Source of the DNA: an uncultured Clostridia bacterium
GTDB taxonomy: Bacteria; Bacillota; Clostridia; Christensenellales; UBA1242
NCBI GenBank assembly: GCA_947366895.1
Contig: CANBBP010000008.1
Location: forward strand, 1-44,621
Length of the DNA stretch: 44,621 nt
Direction of reading: 5' to 3'
Shown: piece by piece, positions 43,135-44,621 of the stretch
How positions within the stretch are numbered: position 1 is the stretch's first letter
Layout: every line of letters starts with the position of its first letter
Position numbers and translations under genes: made by a program
The notes under the pieces: model-generated
Databases searched by the model: none
The model's input: only the letters and a program-made list of their open reading frames with translations
What the model was told of the DNA's origin: nothing

Positions 43135-44621
43135 TTAATAAACAAATTTTGTTTGTGTATAATAATCAATAGTTGTAAGAAGATTTATAACTATATCAAT
43201 TTTAGTATTTACATTGGTAACACTCATACTAGGAGAATCATTTTGCATATAAAATTCTACTTTCGTAGGTACACTATAAAATGAAAGCATTGTTAAACTG
43301 GAACAACCATAAAAAGCACATTGCCCAATAGTTTCAATATCACCAAATTTTAACCTTTGTAAACTTGTACAGCCATTAAATGCGTTATTTCCAATTGTTT
43401 TAACACCTTTATGAATAATAACCATATTTATATTAGTGTTATCTTTAAAGGCATTGTCTGCTATAGCAGTTATTTTTATTCCATTAATATCAGCCGGAAT
43501 TTCAAGTAAAGTAACACTTGGATCTACTAAACCGGTAATGACACCCTCTTTTGTATAGGTAAATACATCGTGAGGCACTACTATATCATCGTTGTTAATT
43601 TCTTCATCTACATAAACTATTTCTATATAATCAACAATAACCCATGTTGTAAATACCTTTATGGCCTCGTTTTTAGGATCCCCAATAGTAAGAATATTAC
43701 TTCCACCATCGCTATAACATTTTATTGACTTTGGTTCATTAACAAAAAGGAGAGTTGTTAAACCTGTGCACCCATAAAAAGCTTCTTTACCAAGAATTTT
43801 TACATTATTTATACTTAATTTTTGTAATTTTGTACAACCATAAAAGGCTCTACTACCTATATTTTTAATTCCTTCATTAATAGTTACTATTCTAATTGTA
43901 GTATTATTTTCAAACGCATTATCTGCTATTGCTGTAATTTTTATTCCATTTATTTCGCTTGGTATATTAAGTGTAGTTACACTTGTATTAACTAAACCAG
44001 TAATAACGCCATCTTTTGTATAGGTAAATACATCGTGAGGCACTACATCATCACTTTTTTCCCACTTTGCATATAAAGTTACATCATTATAACAACCATT
44101 TGGTATTTCTGTTAATACATTGGTAAAGGAGGCATCGGTATACCAACCCATAAAGGTATAGCCATCTCTCGTTGGATCTTTTAATGTTATTGTTTCTGTT
44201 TCTACTGTATATGTTGGTGGATTTTCGCTATTATTTGTTCCATCATTCAAATTATAAGTAATATTATAAGTATTTATATTATACTTTGCATATAACACCA
44301 TACTTTCTAATACAGGGTTAGAAAAATTCCATTCATTTATAAAACTATCTTCTCTATACCATGAAACAAAAGTATAGCCATTCTTTACAGGGTTTGTTGG
44401 AGATTCGATTACATTACCGAAATTAGTTTCTTTATTATCAATAGTACTGCCACCCATAGAATTGAATGAGACTATTAAAATATTACTTTCCCACTTAGCA
44501 TAAAGAGTTAAGTTGCCAAACCTATTTTTTGATATTTCAGTTATTTGGGTGGTAAAAGAACTATCAGTATACCAACCCATAAATCTATAGCCTTCTCTTG
44601 TTGGATTTTGAAGAGTTATTG
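43135..44621 (-). CDS. InlB-B/BspA-repeat surface protein (partial, N terminus beyond window)
   Basis: The frame is open from the right edge to the stop at 43135 (494 codons in the window); the start is outside. From the edge inwards it has at least three Listeria-Bacteroides repeats (GYRFMGWYTDSSF, LTLYAKW; GYTFVSWYREDSF; GYTFMGWYTDASF, VTLYAKW). Two copies of a BspA-type leucine-rich module of about 155 residues follow, each opening VVPHDVFTYTK and containing NGIKITAIADNAF. A 35-bp DNA stretch (43547-43581 and 44012-44046) is identical between the copies, so the duplication is recent or homogenised. The C terminus (YYTQTKFVY) has no LPXTG or membrane anchor, so any attachment would be elsewhere. 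It shares its repeat types with the giant protein at the other end of the window. Confidence 0.9.
   Translation of the reverse strand, partial: ITLQNPTREGYRFMGWYTDSSFTTQITEISKNRFGNLTLYAKWESNILIVSFNSMGGSTIDNKETNFGNVIESPTNPVKNGYTFVSWYREDSFINEWNFSNPVLESMVLYAKYNINTYNITYNLNDGTNNSENPPTYTVETETITLKDPTRDGYTFMGWYTDASFTNVLTEIPNGCYNDVTLYAKWEKSDDVVPHDVFTYTKDGVITGLVNTSVTTLNIPSEINGIKITAIADNAFENNTTIRIVTINEGIKNIGSRAFYGCTKLQKLSINNVKILGKEAFYGCTGLTTLLFVNEPKSIKCYSDGGSNILTIGDPKNEAIKVFTTWVIVDYIEIVYVDEEINNDDIVVPHDVFTYTKEGVITGLVDPSVTLLEIPADINGIKITAIADNAFKDNTNINMVIIHKGVKTIGNNAFNGCTSLQRLKFGDIETIGQCAFYGCSSLTMLSFYSVPTKVEFYMQNDSPSMSVTNVNTKIDIVINLLTTIDYYTQTKFVY
43547..44046 (-). repeat. Intragenic duplication (35-bp identical ends, 465-bp period)
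   Basis: The 35-bp segments 43547-43581 and 44012-44046 are identical and lie 465 bp (155 codons) apart, in frame. They mark a tandem duplication of one BspA-type module. Confidence 0.8.

Overview
The window is very AT-rich DNA from a low-GC, Firmicutes-like bacterium, probably an uncultured gut-type Clostridia/Bacilli relative. This is judged from gene content and composition, not from a search. The genes use Shine-Dalgarno sites and the standard genetic code: prfB (RF2) is present and carries the classical autoregulatory in-frame TGA, so TGA is a stop. No rRNA or tRNA gene and no CRISPR array was seen. All genes but one (recD2) lie on the minus strand.

Layout. (1) 1-27120: one uninterrupted minus-strand reading frame of 9040 codons that runs off the left edge, so its C terminus is missing. 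It has a Pro/Asn/Gln-rich cytoplasmic tail, one transmembrane helix, and then about 8800 residues of surface repeats. InlB-B/Listeria-Bacteroides-type repeats alternate with four right-handed beta-helix blocks (GGAIY/GGGIY repeats) and one BspA-type leucine-rich block. (2) 27121-28093: a 1-kb non-coding, extremely AT-rich gap. It holds the promoter and leader of the giant gene and five DnaA-box sequences in two groups with 11-bp phasing, a possible replication origin or DnaA-controlled region. (3) 28094-35130: housekeeping genes tsaD, prfB (programmed +1 frameshift), secA and two tandem comF-like paralogues. (4) 35359-37599: recD2 on the plus strand, apparently with almost no 5' leader. (5) 37.7-39.5 kb: an accessory islet. 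It holds a small ORF pair ending in an SSB-tail-like peptide, a MazG-like/COG4997-type pyrophosphohydrolase, an overlapping HNH nuclease and a GC-rich cruciform. A 26-bp direct repeat made from the recD2 terminator flanks it, so it looks inserted. (6) 39593-41630: a probable operon of a Cys/Asp/His-rich metal-binding protein of unknown family, a guanylate-kinase-like protein and a 5'(3')-deoxyribonucleotidase. (7) 41812-42889: the conserved rpsF-ssb-rpsR operon. (8) 43135-44621: the C-terminal part of a second InlB-B/BspA surface protein that enters from the right edge.

How it fits together. The core genes cover translation termination, tRNA t6A modification, Sec export, ribosomal proteins, ssDNA binding and recombination/repair. 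SecA would supply the export route for the surface proteins at both ends. The most unusual items are the roughly 1-MDa surface protein, the phased DnaA-box gap beside it, the inserted nuclease/pyrophosphohydrolase islet with its cruciform, and the Cys-rich protein.
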